NCBI RefSeq assembly: GCF_026339995.1
Contig: NZ_JAPEPT010000002.1
Location: 793,001 to 857,000, forward strand
DNA length: 64,000 nucleotides
Direction: 5' to 3'
DNA from: Streptomyces sp. NBC_01481
GTDB lineage: Bacteria > Actinomycetota > Actinomycetes > Streptomycetales > Streptomycetaceae
Shown here piece after piece: positions 44,565 to 52,835 of the stretch. Position 1 is the stretch's first letter, and each line of letters opens with the position of its first letter. The notes under the pieces were generated by a model. That model had not been told where the DNA came from, ran no database searches, and was given only the letters and a program-made list of their open reading frames with translations. Made by a program: the position numbers and the translations under genes.

Positions 44565-44896
44565 TCCCGGACTTCCCCTGGGGCGGCGCCGAACTCCGAC
44601 CCGGCGGACGGCACGCGATGAACGTTTGGAACGGCTCCTTCCTCGACCACAACACCCTCGACGACGGCTACCTGGGCACCTGCCCGGTCGACACCTTCGC
44701 CCCCAACGGCCGCGGCCTGCACAACATGACCGGCAACGTCTGGGAATGGACCGCCGACTGGTTCCACCCCGCGTGGCACGCCACCCGCCCGCGCGAGGAC
44801 CCGGCAGGACCCCGGGCCGGTACGGCCCGTGCCCTGCGCGGCGGCTCCTGTCTGTGAAACGCCTCCTACTGCTGCCGCTACCGGCTCTCGGCGCCG
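44565..44896 (+). pseudogene. Fragment of formylglycine-generating enzyme (SUMF1/FGE)
   Basis: About 100 residues match the C-terminal FGE core: FPWG, VNWNGSF-like MNVWNGSF, DHNTLDDGYLGTCPVD, NGRGLHNMTGNVWEWTADWF and RALRGGS. The N-terminal half of the enzyme is missing and the homology ends in the 3' end of the next gene. A TGA at 44855-44857 stands where the first catalytic Cys of GGSYxCHxSYC should be; the second Cys (ASYCCRYR) remains. Intact FGE converts Cys to formylglycine in sulfatases. Confidence 0.8.
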
Positions 44897-45618
44897 ATGC
44901 TCCTGAGGACGTGGAACCGCTGCTGCTCGTCCAGCGCCGCGAGGGACGGATGCAACTCTGCGCGGATCCTGTCCCCCAGCGGGTCCTCGCATGCCGTGCG
45001 TGCGCGGACCGCCTGGTGGGCATCGTTGGCGAACCAGAGCGCCGCCGGGCCTGCGGCCGCCCATTCCAGGACGCCGTGCGGGCGCGCCATCACCAGCAGC
45101 ACGCCCGCCAGGCACCAGAAACTCAGCAGCAGGGTGACGCCCATGCAGGCGCAGCAGGCCAGCAGCTGCCGCCCCTCGCCGTCCGGCATGCGCGGAATCT
45201 CGGGCAGCAGGGCGTCCCGCTCGCTCCGGTACGCGTGGCGCCGCGCCACGTACTCCTCGTCGCACCCGTCGATCCAGCCGATCGACACCGGCTCGGGATC
45301 GTGCCGGCGCACGGCCTCCAGCAGGGCGGCGGGCAGCGGATGGGCGGGCGGCCGGCCGGGGGCGCGGCCCGCCTCGGTCAGGAGCGCCGCCCCTTCCCCG
45401 TCGATGTCGAGGTACCCGCCGAGCAGCAGCTCGGCGGCTGCCGCCTCGGTCGCCCGGGACTCCATCGCGGCCGCGTGGTACGGCTCGAGGTCCAGGGTGG
45501 CGACCAGCCCGAGGATCTCGCGCCGGATCCGGGCCCGGCGCCGCCACCCGAGGCCGATGGCCCCGTACACGGCGGCGGCCACAGTGAACACGGATGCGGC
45601 AAGGACGAGTTGGAGCAC
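44878..45618 (-). CDS. Membrane protein of unknown function
   Basis: 246 residues. An N-terminal helix (LVLAASVFTVAAAVYGAIGL) is followed by a cytoplasmic domain (about 28-155) with YHAAAMESRATEAAAAELLL and LDIDGEGAALLTEAGR. A second hydrophobic stretch (about 158-195) precedes a soluble C-terminus. The layout resembles Streptomyces TIGR04222-type membrane proteins, but I cannot confirm the family. GTG 45618. Its 3' end overlaps the FGE remnant by 19 bases. Confidence 0.65.
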   Translation of the reverse strand: MLQLVLAASVFTVAAAVYGAIGLGWRRRARIRREILGLVATLDLEPYHAAAMESRATEAAAAELLLGGYLDIDGEGAALLTEAGRAPGRPPAHPLPAALLEAVRRHDPEPVSIGWIDGCDEEYVARRHAYRSERDALLPEIPRMPDGEGRQLLACCACMGVTLLLSFWCLAGVLLVMARPHGVLEWAAAGPAALWFANDAHQAVRARTACEDPLGDRIRAELHPSLAALDEQQRFHVLRSIGAESR

Positions 45619-45704
45619 GCCCCGAGGCTACGTCCGCGGGCGCCGGAGCCGACATGGGATTTCGGCACGTCGGGCATGATCCGCCGGACACCTCAGGAGC
45701 CCGG

Positions 45705-46094
45705 TCACGGTGTATCGAGACTCGCGAGAGCGTGCCGGATTGCCGCAAGAACTTCCTCGTTCGTGGCGTTGAGCTGCTTGGCGGCAGCCGCGTAACTGCT
45801 TGCGTGTTCCGCGAGCTTCGCTTTGATGTCGGTGGTGGCCGCCGGGGCGACGACCTGGGTGCCAGAGCCTCGGCGGCTCTTGACGAGGCCTGCGGTCTCC
45901 AGTTCGCGGTATGCCCGCACAACGGTGTTGTTGGCCAGCCCGAGGTCGGAGGCGAACTGGCGCACGGACGGCAGTCTTTCCCCCTGACGCAGTCGGCCGA
46001 CGGAGATCAAATCGGCTAGTTGTGCGCGGAGTTGCTCGTACGGGGGGACAGGGGAAGCGTGGTTGACCCTGATGCTGATGCCATTGGTTGTCAT
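45705..46094 (-). CDS. GntR-family (YtrA-like) transcriptional regulator
   Basis: 129 residues with a GntR winged helix: PPYEQLRAQLADLISVGRL, GERLPSVRQFASDLGLANNT and VVRAYRELETAGLV. The short C-terminus (about 75-129) is characteristic of the YtrA subfamily, which usually represses ABC transporter genes. Its ATG overlaps the upstream membrane-protein stop by four bases (ATGA), so the two are coupled. It probably autoregulates through the palindromes at 46874-46932. Confidence 0.9.
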   Translation of the reverse strand: MTTNGISIRVNHASPVPPYEQLRAQLADLISVGRLRQGERLPSVRQFASDLGLANNTVVRAYRELETAGLVKSRRGSGTQVVAPAATTDIKAKLAEHASSYAAAAKQLNATNEEVLAAIRHALASLDTP

Positions 46095-46849
46095 GGCCGT
46101 TCCTTGTCGTATGCCCGCGGCAGCAACAGGACGCAGAGGCAGTGACCCGCCGTCAGTGCAGAGGTGACGGCCGTGGCGATCAGCCCCCACGAGGCCACCT
46201 GCATCATCCCTCCCGCGCAGGGCGAGCTCAGCGCCACGACGCCCATCGTCGACGAGACAGCGAAAAGAGGGGCGCTCACCAGCACTCCCCATGCGCCGAC
46301 TGCCGCCCGGACGCTCGTGCGGCGTTGATCGTCGCTCCCGGAGCGCGCGGTAACACGGCGCAGGAACAGTGCACAGGCAACGGTACCGAGGGCGAGACCG
46401 CCGAGGGCCGGCCAGGCGTAGTAGGGGCCGGGCCAGGGCGAGAGCAGATGGGTGCCCGCGGGGCACGTGACGGACAGAGCGTGCCCTGAACGGCCGTCAG
46501 CGTCCGCCGAGGCCGTTGTGGCGGCAACGATCAGGAGGACCAGCAAGACAACAGCCTGGGCGGCCAGTGCGGCAGTCAGGATTCGGGGCAGTTGGTCCCG
46601 GATCCGGCGCGGAGTCACCTCGGCCACTCGTAGTCGGCCAGGACTCGGGCGCGCGATCACATCTGCGGTGAACGCGCCGGCCATGGCGCACAGGCCGAAG
46701 ACGGGGAATCCGTACAGCAGGTCCACGTCAGGCTCGGGGCTGTAGGAGACCAGCGCGTTGACAGCCAGACCGGTCGCCGCACCGGCCCAGCGCACGGGGG
46801 TAGCGAGCCCCGCCCGCCACGTGCCCTCCGTTGCTGCGGCAGAAGACAT
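46091..46849 (-). CDS. Multi-pass membrane protein co-transcribed with GntR regulator
   Basis: 252 residues with about six hydrophobic segments (near 18-35, 48-66, 92-112, 142-162, 182-205, 218-240). No ATPase or ABC signature. Its position before a YtrA-like repressor is where ABC genes normally sit, so it may be the effector target, perhaps a stress-responsive membrane protein. ATG 46849 has GGAAGT upstream. Confidence 0.7.
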   Translation of the reverse strand: MSSAAATEGTWRAGLATPVRWAGAATGLAVNALVSYSPEPDVDLLYGFPVFGLCAMAGAFTADVIARPSPGRLRVAEVTPRRIRDQLPRILTAALAAQAVVLLVLLIVAATTASADADGRSGHALSVTCPAGTHLLSPWPGPYYAWPALGGLALGTVACALFLRRVTARSGSDDQRRTSVRAAVGAWGVLVSAPLFAVSSTMGVVALSSPCAGGMMQVASWGLIATAVTSALTAGHCLCVLLLPRAYDKERP

Positions 46850-46873
46850 GCCGACTCACTTCCCTCTCCCAAG

Positions 46874-46932
46874 GTGTATTAACTATCTGACACAATCGCC
46901 TGGCAGGCTAAAGTGTGTCAAGTGATTGACAC
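46874..46932. promoter_or_regulatory. Two palindromes, putative GntR operators
   Basis: GTGTATTAACTATCTGACAC (46874-46893) has GTGT/ACAC ends like YtrA operators. GTGTCAAGTGATTGACAC (46915-46932) is a perfect palindrome of 7-bp arms with a 4-nt centre. On the minus strand the latter contains TTGACA as a -35 box, so binding would block the membrane-GntR promoter. Confidence 0.55.
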
Positions 46933-47329
46933 GCTTGGCTGCAGTGTCGGCGCGTATGTGCTGGGTGCCGGGACTGCCGCAGGGGGCGACGGACAGGCCC
47001 AGTGGCGCGAGCATGATCAGCTAGGGTGACGGGCCTTCGGTGCCGAAGCTCGGCTCCGGCGCACGTGAACACCTGTCGGAGAGCGCAGTTGACCACCCGT
47101 CATCACCTGAGCGCTCTGGTCAGCCGTGCCCAGTCCCAGAGTCACAGCCTCGGCCTGTCTTGGGCTCTTCGACGACGCGGATGTCGCCGCTCCTCCGGTC
47201 GTGATCCATGCCTTCTCGCTCGGCGGCCCGCTGTCGGTGTCCGCGCTGTCGCTCTGGGAGGTGCGGCGGCTGCGCATCCGCTGTGGCGTGACGCTCCGGT
47301 CGGCGCTGGGTCGTTGGTTCCGACGAGGC
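46933..47329. other. 397-bp stretch with no confident gene
   Basis: Frames exist on both strands (for example 47017-47277 minus and 47126-47569 plus), but neither shows a family motif or good start. The GC-skewed sequence ACGTGAAC near 47063 is not a parS match. Confidence 0.35.
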
Positions 47330-47575
47330 TCAGGAACTCTCGACGAAGCGGACGGACCAGGCGTAGCCGCTCAAGCCGTCGTGTGGGACCCGCCGGACTT
47401 CTCTGACCTCGCAGCCGTCGTGGGCGTACTTGCGGGCGAACCGGTCGAGGCGCTGCTCGTCGGTGAGATCCTCCATGGACAGCGGTGCGCCGACAACGAG
47501 GTCTTCGTGAAGGACTGTCTGCGGCGAGGCATCGTCCGAGCAGGCCGGGCAATGATGCGTTCTGGGTAGGGCCAT
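47330..47575 (-). CDS. Small hypothetical protein with a CPAC motif
   Basis: 81 residues from ATG 47575 after an AGAGGAGG site. It begins MALPRTHHCPACSDD, a possible zinc-binding CxxC with two His, and includes LTDEQRLDRFARKYAHDGC. No family recognised. An overlapping plus-strand frame is considered a shadow. Confidence 0.5.
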   Translation of the reverse strand: MALPRTHHCPACSDDASPQTVLHEDLVVGAPLSMEDLTDEQRLDRFARKYAHDGCEVREVRRVPHDGLSGYAWSVRFVESS

Positions 47576-47772
47576 GGGATCAGTGTCCTCCTCTGGACGC
47601 CCCGACGTGATCCCCGGCCGCCTTCGTGTGTCTGGGCCGCTCGCCGCAGCGAGCAGGTGCGCGCTGCCTCCCGGCATCAGCGCCCCGCACCACCGCATGC
47701 TGTGACGCTCCCGTTGCCGGAACTGTGGGCTCCGTCACAGCCTTCGTGATCTTGTCCTGGTGCACTCGACGG

Positions 47773-48249
47773 ATGGCGTTGCTGCTCCTGCTGTTCATCC
47801 CGGTCGGGCTCGTCGCCGCCTTCGCCTTCGTCGGCTACGGCTTCGGCACCCTGGCTCGGGCCGGCCACCGGCAGGCCGGCCGCGAGGTGTGGCTCCGGAG
47901 CCTTGCCGCGATTCTCGGTGCCGTCGCGGCCGCCCTGTATACGTGGGGCCTGCTCCATGTCGCCGGTGCGGTCCTCGACGCGGAGGACGGCGGCGCCGAT
48001 TCGTCACCGCTTCGACCCTGCCGTACACCGGGCCAGTGGGAGCGAGCGCTACGCGTCGTCGACTACACCGTGGACTACGTGCCCCTCCGGTTCGTCTGCG
48101 AGACGAAGGGCGGCGGAAGCTACGCCGCCGAGTCCGTTCCCGGCTACGTCAACCCGGCCGTACTGGGCTCCGTGCTGGCCGCCGCCGGATGCGCCGGCGC
48201 CGCGGCCCTCGAATCGAAGCGCCGCGCCGGGGAAGACCCGGCCGTGTGA
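47773..48249 (+). CDS. Membrane protein of unknown function
   Basis: 158 residues. Helices at about 2-22 and 38-60, an extracytoplasmic loop with three cysteines (RPCRTPGQWE, RFVCETKGGG), and a third hydrophobic segment near 130-148 ending in a basic tail. ATG 47773 has GACGG upstream, a weak site. No family recognised. Confidence 0.6.
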   Translation: MALLLLLFIPVGLVAAFAFVGYGFGTLARAGHRQAGREVWLRSLAAILGAVAAALYTWGLLHVAGAVLDAEDGGADSSPLRPCRTPGQWERALRVVDYTVDYVPLRFVCETKGGGSYAAESVPGYVNPAVLGSVLAAAGCAGAAALESKRRAGEDPAV

Positions 48250-48457
48250 TGCGGGAAGGCCTCGGCCCCCGGCTCGCCTCGGTGCTCAACTGCCTCCCGC
48301 GCCGCTGTCGAAGTGCTGCCCTTCTCACAGAGCCACCCTCGACAGGCAATCCGCGCGGAACGGACTTACGGTCGAGCAGTAGACGCTGCACCGGGATGCG
48401 GAGCACCATCTTCCGCCCGTTGATCCTCGTTCGACACCAACAGGAGACGACCCTGCC

Positions 48458-48778
48458 ATGGCCACAGCATCTGAAACCCCGGTACTGGACACCCTCGCCG
48501 CGATGACGGTCGACTCGGTTGAGCGGTGCGGGCTGGCCCCGGACACGTTCATGCTCACCCGCATCGCGGCCCTCGCCGCCTCGGACGCTCCGCCGATTTC
48601 CTACCTCGCCAACATCGACCCCGCTCTCCAGGCGGGTATGACCGCCGACCAGCTGCAGGACGTACTGGTCGCCATCGCCCCCATCGTGGGTACAGCCCGT
48701 GTCATGACGGCAGCGGGCAACATCGCCCAAGCGCTCGGCATCGCGATCGCCGTCGCCGACGCCGAGGCCCAGGGCTGA
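48458..48778 (+). CDS. Carboxymuconolactone-decarboxylase-like protein lacking CxxC
   Basis: 106 residues of all-helical AhpD/CMD type: VLDTLAAMTVDSVERCGL, TRIAALAASDAPPISYLANI, MTADQLQDVLVAIAPIVGTA and AAGNIAQALGIA. The catalytic EC-x-x-C of AhpD is replaced (only one Cys, ERCG). A member with unknown activity. An AGGAG site lies 13 bases upstream of ATG 48458. Confidence 0.8.
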   Translation: MATASETPVLDTLAAMTVDSVERCGLAPDTFMLTRIAALAASDAPPISYLANIDPALQAGMTADQLQDVLVAIAPIVGTARVMTAAGNIAQALGIAIAVADAEAQG

Positions 48779-48833
48779 ACGCACAAGTCGTCGCCCGAAG
48801 TCTGGAGCACCCACCGCAGGTTGTGTGACGAAT

Positions 48834-48868
48834 CGGCCCGGACCGGTCAACGAAGCCGGTCCGGGCCG
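48834..48868. terminator. Bidirectional terminator
   Basis: CGGCCCGGACCGG (48834-48846) pairs with CCGGTCCGGGCCG (48856-48868), a 13-bp stem with a 9-nt loop between the convergent CMD-like and MBL genes. Confidence 0.85.
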
Positions 48869-48893
48869 TTCGCATGTCCCGTCCTGCCGCGAT

Positions 48894-49700
48894 TCACGGC
48901 TGGTCCGGTTCGAAGCCGGCGAGCATCTGCTCGAGCGCCTGCTGGTCCGGGCCCACGAAGGGGTCCGCGCCCGGGACGGCCTCGATGGTGTCGAGCATCG
49001 GCCCCGCCAGTCCGGACGCAGGCGGCAGGTGGGTGCAGAGGACCAGTTCGGGGGCCATGGTGCGCAGGGGCTGGACCGTGGCGAGGTAGTTGTCCTTGTC
49101 GACCACGTGGACCCAGGGGCTGTCGACCGTGGCCCACAGCAGTTGGGCATCGCGCAGATCCCCGGCGGGTACGGCGCCGACGTCGTCGGCGACGGCCAGT
49201 TCCGCGCTCGGCATGGGTGCGCCGAAGCAGTCGGAGCTGAAGCAGGTCGCCGAGCGGTCGTCGTAGAAGCCGACGGTGGCGGGGTTGTCGAACAGTGGCG
49301 GCCGGAACGCCCTGAGGGTGCGGTCGCCGACGTCCAGGGTCTGGCCCGGGTTGACCAGGCAGACGCGGTCGAGGGGCAGAGGCCGCTCGGTGGACATGAT
49401 GCCGGCGCCGATGAAGGTGGTCAAGACGCGTGCTTTGGGCGCCGCGGCGAGCAGGTCGAACAGGCCGCCGGTGTGGTCGCGGTCGGGGTGGGTGAGCCAG
49501 ATCCAGCGGACGTCGGCGGGGTCGATGACGGAGCCGAGGGTGTTGAGGAAGTCCCGGTCGGGGAGCGAGAGGCCGGTGTCTATGACCACGGGCTGGCTGG
49601 AGTGCAGGACGAAGGCGTTGACGGGGATGAAGCCGATCCCGGGCACTTCGAGGCAGTCGCTGAGTACGGTGCTGTCGCTTCCGGCCTTGTGAGTGTTCAT
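48894..49700 (-). CDS. MBL-fold metallo-hydrolase
   Basis: 268 residues. LTHPDRDHTGG is the beta-lactamase-fold metal motif (H-x-D-x-DH form, where most family members have HxHxDH). PVVIDTGLSL, SSDCFGAP and LCTHLPP supply other ligands. The D replacing the middle His resembles the flavodiiron/ODP branch. It may be a thioesterase, oxidoreductase subunit or quorum-quenching-like hydrolase. ATG 49700. Confidence 0.85.
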   Translation of the reverse strand: MNTHKAGSDSTVLSDCLEVPGIGFIPVNAFVLHSSQPVVIDTGLSLPDRDFLNTLGSVIDPADVRWIWLTHPDRDHTGGLFDLLAAAPKARVLTTFIGAGIMSTERPLPLDRVCLVNPGQTLDVGDRTLRAFRPPLFDNPATVGFYDDRSATCFSSDCFGAPMPSAELAVADDVGAVPAGDLRDAQLLWATVDSPWVHVVDKDNYLATVQPLRTMAPELVLCTHLPPASGLAGPMLDTIEAVPGADPFVGPDQQALEQMLAGFEPDQP

Positions 49701-49926
49701 GGTGAGTCCGGGTGAGTCAGCCGGGGACGGTGCGGGTTCGCGGCCGTCCAGAGAACCGCGGCCGCGATCAGGCCCGCGACCTGCTCGCGGGCGGTCAGGA
49801 CTGCGGACAGGACTGCGGGCAGGACTCCGGACGCGCGGTGCCCATGTGTCCAGGGTGTGCTCGTGCGTACGCCGGCGCACGCGGGAGCCCGGTGGGGTGG
49901 TGGCGGGACCCGTTCACGGGACCTGT

Positions 49927-50802
49927 TCAGTAGCGGCGCCCCGAGGTGAGCCGTTCCGCCGAGGCGATCGTCGCGCGGGCCTCCCGTTCGGTGAGGCCCG
50001 CCTGGACCGCCGCCTCGGTGAGGGCGTCCGCGAGCTCGTCGCCGAAGCCGTTCTCGTAGGCGCGGCAGGCCGCCCAGAACAGCCGGGTGTTGCGCTGGCC
50101 CTCGTGCGCGGCGAGGACGAACTGGACCAGGCCGTTGCCCTGCACCGGGCGGGCCGGGCCCGCCTGTGTGGGGTGGTGGGGGCGTGCGGGGGGTGTCACG
50201 AGGCGAAGGAGTGCGCGGGGGCAGGGCGCGGGGGACAGCTCGGCCGTACCCGGGGCGAGGCGGTAGGCGCCGTGCGCGCTGACCGAACCGGGACCGACGA
50301 GATAGCCGCCGGCGCCGCGTACGTCGATGCCGGGGGCGAGCCTGCTCGCGGAGTTCGGGACGACGATGTCGGGCGGGCCGGTCAGCCAGAGGTGGCGGCC
50401 GCCGCTCGGGGTCAGGACGGTGACCGTCTCGGGGATGGTGAAGAGATGGCGCAGGGCCAGGTCCTGGAGCGCGGCGACGGAGTCGGTCGAGGACTTGGTG
50501 TCGAGGTCGATGCCGATCAGATGGTGCGGTGGCCGTCCGCAGGCGATGCCGTAGCCGGTGGCCCAGGGGGCGGCGGCGAAGAGGGCGCGGACGCCTGCGG
50601 GGTCGGTGGTGGCGTCGTGGACGCCGTGGCCGGGGAGGCCGCATTCGCCGCGGCACAGGACCGGCTCTGCGTCGCCCCTGTGGGGGGAGCGCAGGGCGGG
50701 GAGTTTGCTGGGGGACAGGGGAATGACGGGGAGCCCGCGCTCCGCGGCGGAGAGAGCGTGGGCGAGGGCCAGGGTGGCGTTCTGCCGGTCGGTGGTGGCC
50801 AT
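49927..50802 (-). CDS. Bifunctional DNA primase/polymerase N-terminal domain protein
   Basis: 291 residues. The Prim-Pol fold is seen with LPVIPLSPSKLP, CRGECGLPGHGVHDATTDPA, catalytic DxD in LIGIDLDTKS, GGRHLW and GIDVRGAGGYLVGPGS. Such domains are common on integrative elements and plasmids. No helicase or integrase follows. Its 65-residue C-terminal helix includes TEREARATIASAERLT. A degenerate paralogue is at 37251-37934. Confidence 0.88.
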   Translation of the reverse strand: MATTDRQNATLALAHALSAAERGLPVIPLSPSKLPALRSPHRGDAEPVLCRGECGLPGHGVHDATTDPAGVRALFAAAPWATGYGIACGRPPHHLIGIDLDTKSSTDSVAALQDLALRHLFTIPETVTVLTPSGGRHLWLTGPPDIVVPNSASRLAPGIDVRGAGGYLVGPGSVSAHGAYRLAPGTAELSPAPCPRALLRLVTPPARPHHPTQAGPARPVQGNGLVQFVLAAHEGQRNTRLFWAACRAYENGFGDELADALTEAAVQAGLTEREARATIASAERLTSGRRY

Positions 50803-51144
50803 GCCTCTATGTTCGTACAGGTGTTCGAAGAAGGGAAGAGGGGGCCGTCTCGGCGCGAAGGGGGGATTGGCCGAATATATGCCGTAAACGCTTCCTTCCT
50901 TGCCCTGCCCGGGTTTCGTGGTGCACACGGCCTGAGCTGGGGTTCTGTGGGCGTGAAGGGGGTTTATCGACATGTCCTCACGCTTGAGGGGGAATTGGGG
51001 TGTCCGGGGTGGTTCGCCGGGGATTCCGTGGGCAACTCTCATCTCGCGACGTCGTGATCACGATCCCGGGCGGTCGGCCAACTGCCCCGGAACAAGCCGT
51101 AGTCAAGCCATAGTTCTGCAGTTCTCGTTCATGGAGGAAATGAC
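50803..51144. other. 342-bp divergent gap with a 12-bp palindrome
   Basis: TCGTGATCACGA at 51052-51063 is a perfect palindrome 82 bases before the small secreted gene. The segment 50860-50900 is AT-rich. No other gene is visible. Confidence 0.4.
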
Positions 51145-51453
51145 ATGGCATGCATCCGTACCGCCCGCGCTTTCGCCGCCGTCGCTGCCCTGCCCCTCGC
51201 TGCCGCACTCTTCTCGGGTGTCGCCCAGGCCGACAACGGCGCCTTCGCGGACGACGGATCGAACGCGGCGGTGGCCTCGGTCATCGGCAGCGGAGTCGCC
51301 GGCGACAACTGGGGAAATTCGACCACCACCCAACAGGTGGCGAACGGAGCCGGAGCGTCCAACCAGAACCACACCGCAAGCGTGAGCGGCTCCGGCTTCA
51401 CGGCGATCGATCAGTCCCATGCGGTGGTGAACTTCACGGAATTGTGGTGGTGA
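51145..51453 (+). CDS. Small secreted Asn/Gly/Ser/Val-rich protein
   Basis: 102 residues with a signal peptide (AAVAALPLAAALFSGVAQA). The mature part is rich in Asn, Gly, Ser, Ala and Val with alternating polar/hydrophobic residues (NSTTTQQVANGAGASNQNH, ASVSGSGFTAIDQ), and ends NFTELWW. The composition is reminiscent of amyloid-forming rodlins and chaplins but motifs of those families (two Cys in chaplins) are absent. GGAGG at 51133-51137. Possibly a surface fibre protein. Confidence 0.6.
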   Translation: MACIRTARAFAAVAALPLAAALFSGVAQADNGAFADDGSNAAVASVIGSGVAGDNWGNSTTTQQVANGAGASNQNHTASVSGSGFTAIDQSHAVVNFTELWW

Positions 51454-51488
51454 CCGGCCCGATGGGGGGTTCGACCAAGGGGTGAACG

Positions 51489-51530
51489 ACGGCCTGCGCG
51501 GCGGTACTTCGGTGCCGTCGCGCAGGCCGT
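51489..51530 (+). terminator. Terminator with TTCG tetraloop
   Basis: ACGGCCTGCGCG (51489-51500) pairs with CGCGCAGGCCGT (51519-51530), and the stem continues inward to a TTCG loop at 51508-51511. It follows the small secreted gene by 35 bases. Confidence 0.85.
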
Positions 51531-51577
51531 TGTGCGTACGGAGGCATCCGCCCGAGCGGCCGGGGCCGCTGCTGACC

Positions 51578-51611
51578 TTGACAGGGGACACGCATCTGAC
51601 GGACAGTCAGA
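51578..51611 (+). promoter_or_regulatory. Promoter/operator region of the igr-like operon
   Basis: TTGACA at 51578-51583 may be a -35 box. TCTGAC-GGACA-GTCAGA (51595-51611) is a 17-bp inverted repeat like TetR-type operators, positioned over the expected -10. Confidence 0.4.
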
Positions 51612-51644
51612 AACCCTGATCCGTAGGCCCGGGAGGCGGCCGCC

Positions 51645-52835
51645 GTGCACCTCGCCCCGACGGAGCGGCAGCAGCAGCTGCGCGCCGAACTTCGCTCGTA
51701 CTTCCGAGAACTGATGCCGGACGGACCGCCGCCCGCCGCCGACGAACCGGGCCGAAGGCGGCTGCTGCGACGCATCGGGGCGGACGGGATGCTCGGTCTC
51801 GGCTGGCCCGTGGAGTACGGAGGCCAGGGGCGCGGCCCCGACGAGCAGTTCGTCTTCTTCGACGAGGCGTACCGCGCCGGTGTGCCCGTCTCCATGGTGA
51901 CCCTGAACACCGTCGGTCCGACCCTGATGAAGTACGGCACCGAACAGCAGAAGTCCTTCTTCCTGCCGCGCATCCTCAGCGGCGACCTCGTCTTCGCGAT
52001 CGGCTACAGCGAGCCGGAGGCCGGGACGGACCTTGCCTCGCTGCGTACGCGTGCCGTCCGGGACGGCGACTCCTGGGTCGTCGACGGACAGAAGGTCTTC
52101 ACCAGCAACGCCCAGAACGCCGACTGGATCTGGCTCGCCTGCCGTACGGACCCGCAGGCGCCCAAACACAAGGGCATCTCGATCATCCTGGTCCCGACCA
52201 ACGTGCCGGGCTTCTCGTGGACCCCGATCGAGACGGTGGGCGGCCTGGCCACGACGTCGACGTACTACGACGGGATACGGGTACCCGCCGCGAACCTCGT
52301 CGGCGAGGAGAACGGCGGCTGGGGACTGATCACCAACCAGCTCAACCACGAGCGGGTGGCGCTCGCGGCGATCGGAATGCAGGCCGAGGATTTCTACGCG
52401 GCGGTGCTGAAGCGAGCCCGTACACCCGATCCAGTGACCGGCGAGCGCCGGATTGACGTGCCGTGGGTCCAATTCCGAGCGGCCGAAGTACATGCCAGGC
52501 TCGCGGCAACGCGCCTGCTCAACTGGCGTTTGGTGGGGGATGTGGGGGCGGGCCGGCTGGCCCCCGGCGACGCGAGTGGCGTGAAGTTCGCGGGAACTGA
52601 ATCCACGGTCGAGGCGTATCGCATGTGCCAGGAAATCACGGGGGAAGCAGGACTGATCCGGGCCGGATCGCCCGGCTCGCTCGACATCTGTGCCGGGGAG
52701 CGTCCGCTGGGGGACGGGGAGCTGGAGCGGATGAACAGGGCGGCGCAGATCAACACCTTCGGGGGCGGGGTGAGCGAGGTGCAGCGGGAGATCGTCGCGA
52801 CGATGCGACTCGGCATGAGGAGGGGGAAGCGGTGA
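51645..52835 (+). CDS. Acyl-CoA dehydrogenase (FadE29/ChsE2-like)
   Basis: 396-residue FAD enzyme. GYSEPEAGTDLASLRTRAV and WVVDGQKVFTSNAQNADWIW form the FAD/substrate region; RVALAAIGMQAEDFYAA and FGGGVSEVQREIVA end it. It oxidises an acyl-CoA at C2-C3. The first of five overlapping genes like Mtb igr, where FadE28-FadE29 form an alpha2beta2 enzyme for steroid side chains. GTG 51645. Confidence 0.93.
   Translation: MHLAPTERQQQLRAELRSYFRELMPDGPPPAADEPGRRRLLRRIGADGMLGLGWPVEYGGQGRGPDEQFVFFDEAYRAGVPVSMVTLNTVGPTLMKYGTEQQKSFFLPRILSGDLVFAIGYSEPEAGTDLASLRTRAVRDGDSWVVDGQKVFTSNAQNADWIWLACRTDPQAPKHKGISIILVPTNVPGFSWTPIETVGGLATTSTYYDGIRVPAANLVGEENGGWGLITNQLNHERVALAAIGMQAEDFYAAVLKRARTPDPVTGERRIDVPWVQFRAAEVHARLAATRLLNWRLVGDVGAGRLAPGDASGVKFAGTESTVEAYRMCQEITGEAGLIRAGSPGSLDICAGERPLGDGELERMNRAAQINTFGGGVSEVQREIVATMRLGMRRGKR

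Noticed and set aside
44855-44857. Selenocysteine interpretation of the TGA in the FGE remnant
   Set aside because: The gene lacks its N-terminal half and loses homology 40 bases later. Decay is simpler than recoding.
47041-47080. ACGTGAAC resembling parS
   Set aside because: Only half of the palindrome matches; not a ParB site.
47126-47569. Plus-strand frame overlapping the small CPAC protein
   Set aside because: It is antisense to the minus-strand gene, which has the better ribosome site; no family seen.
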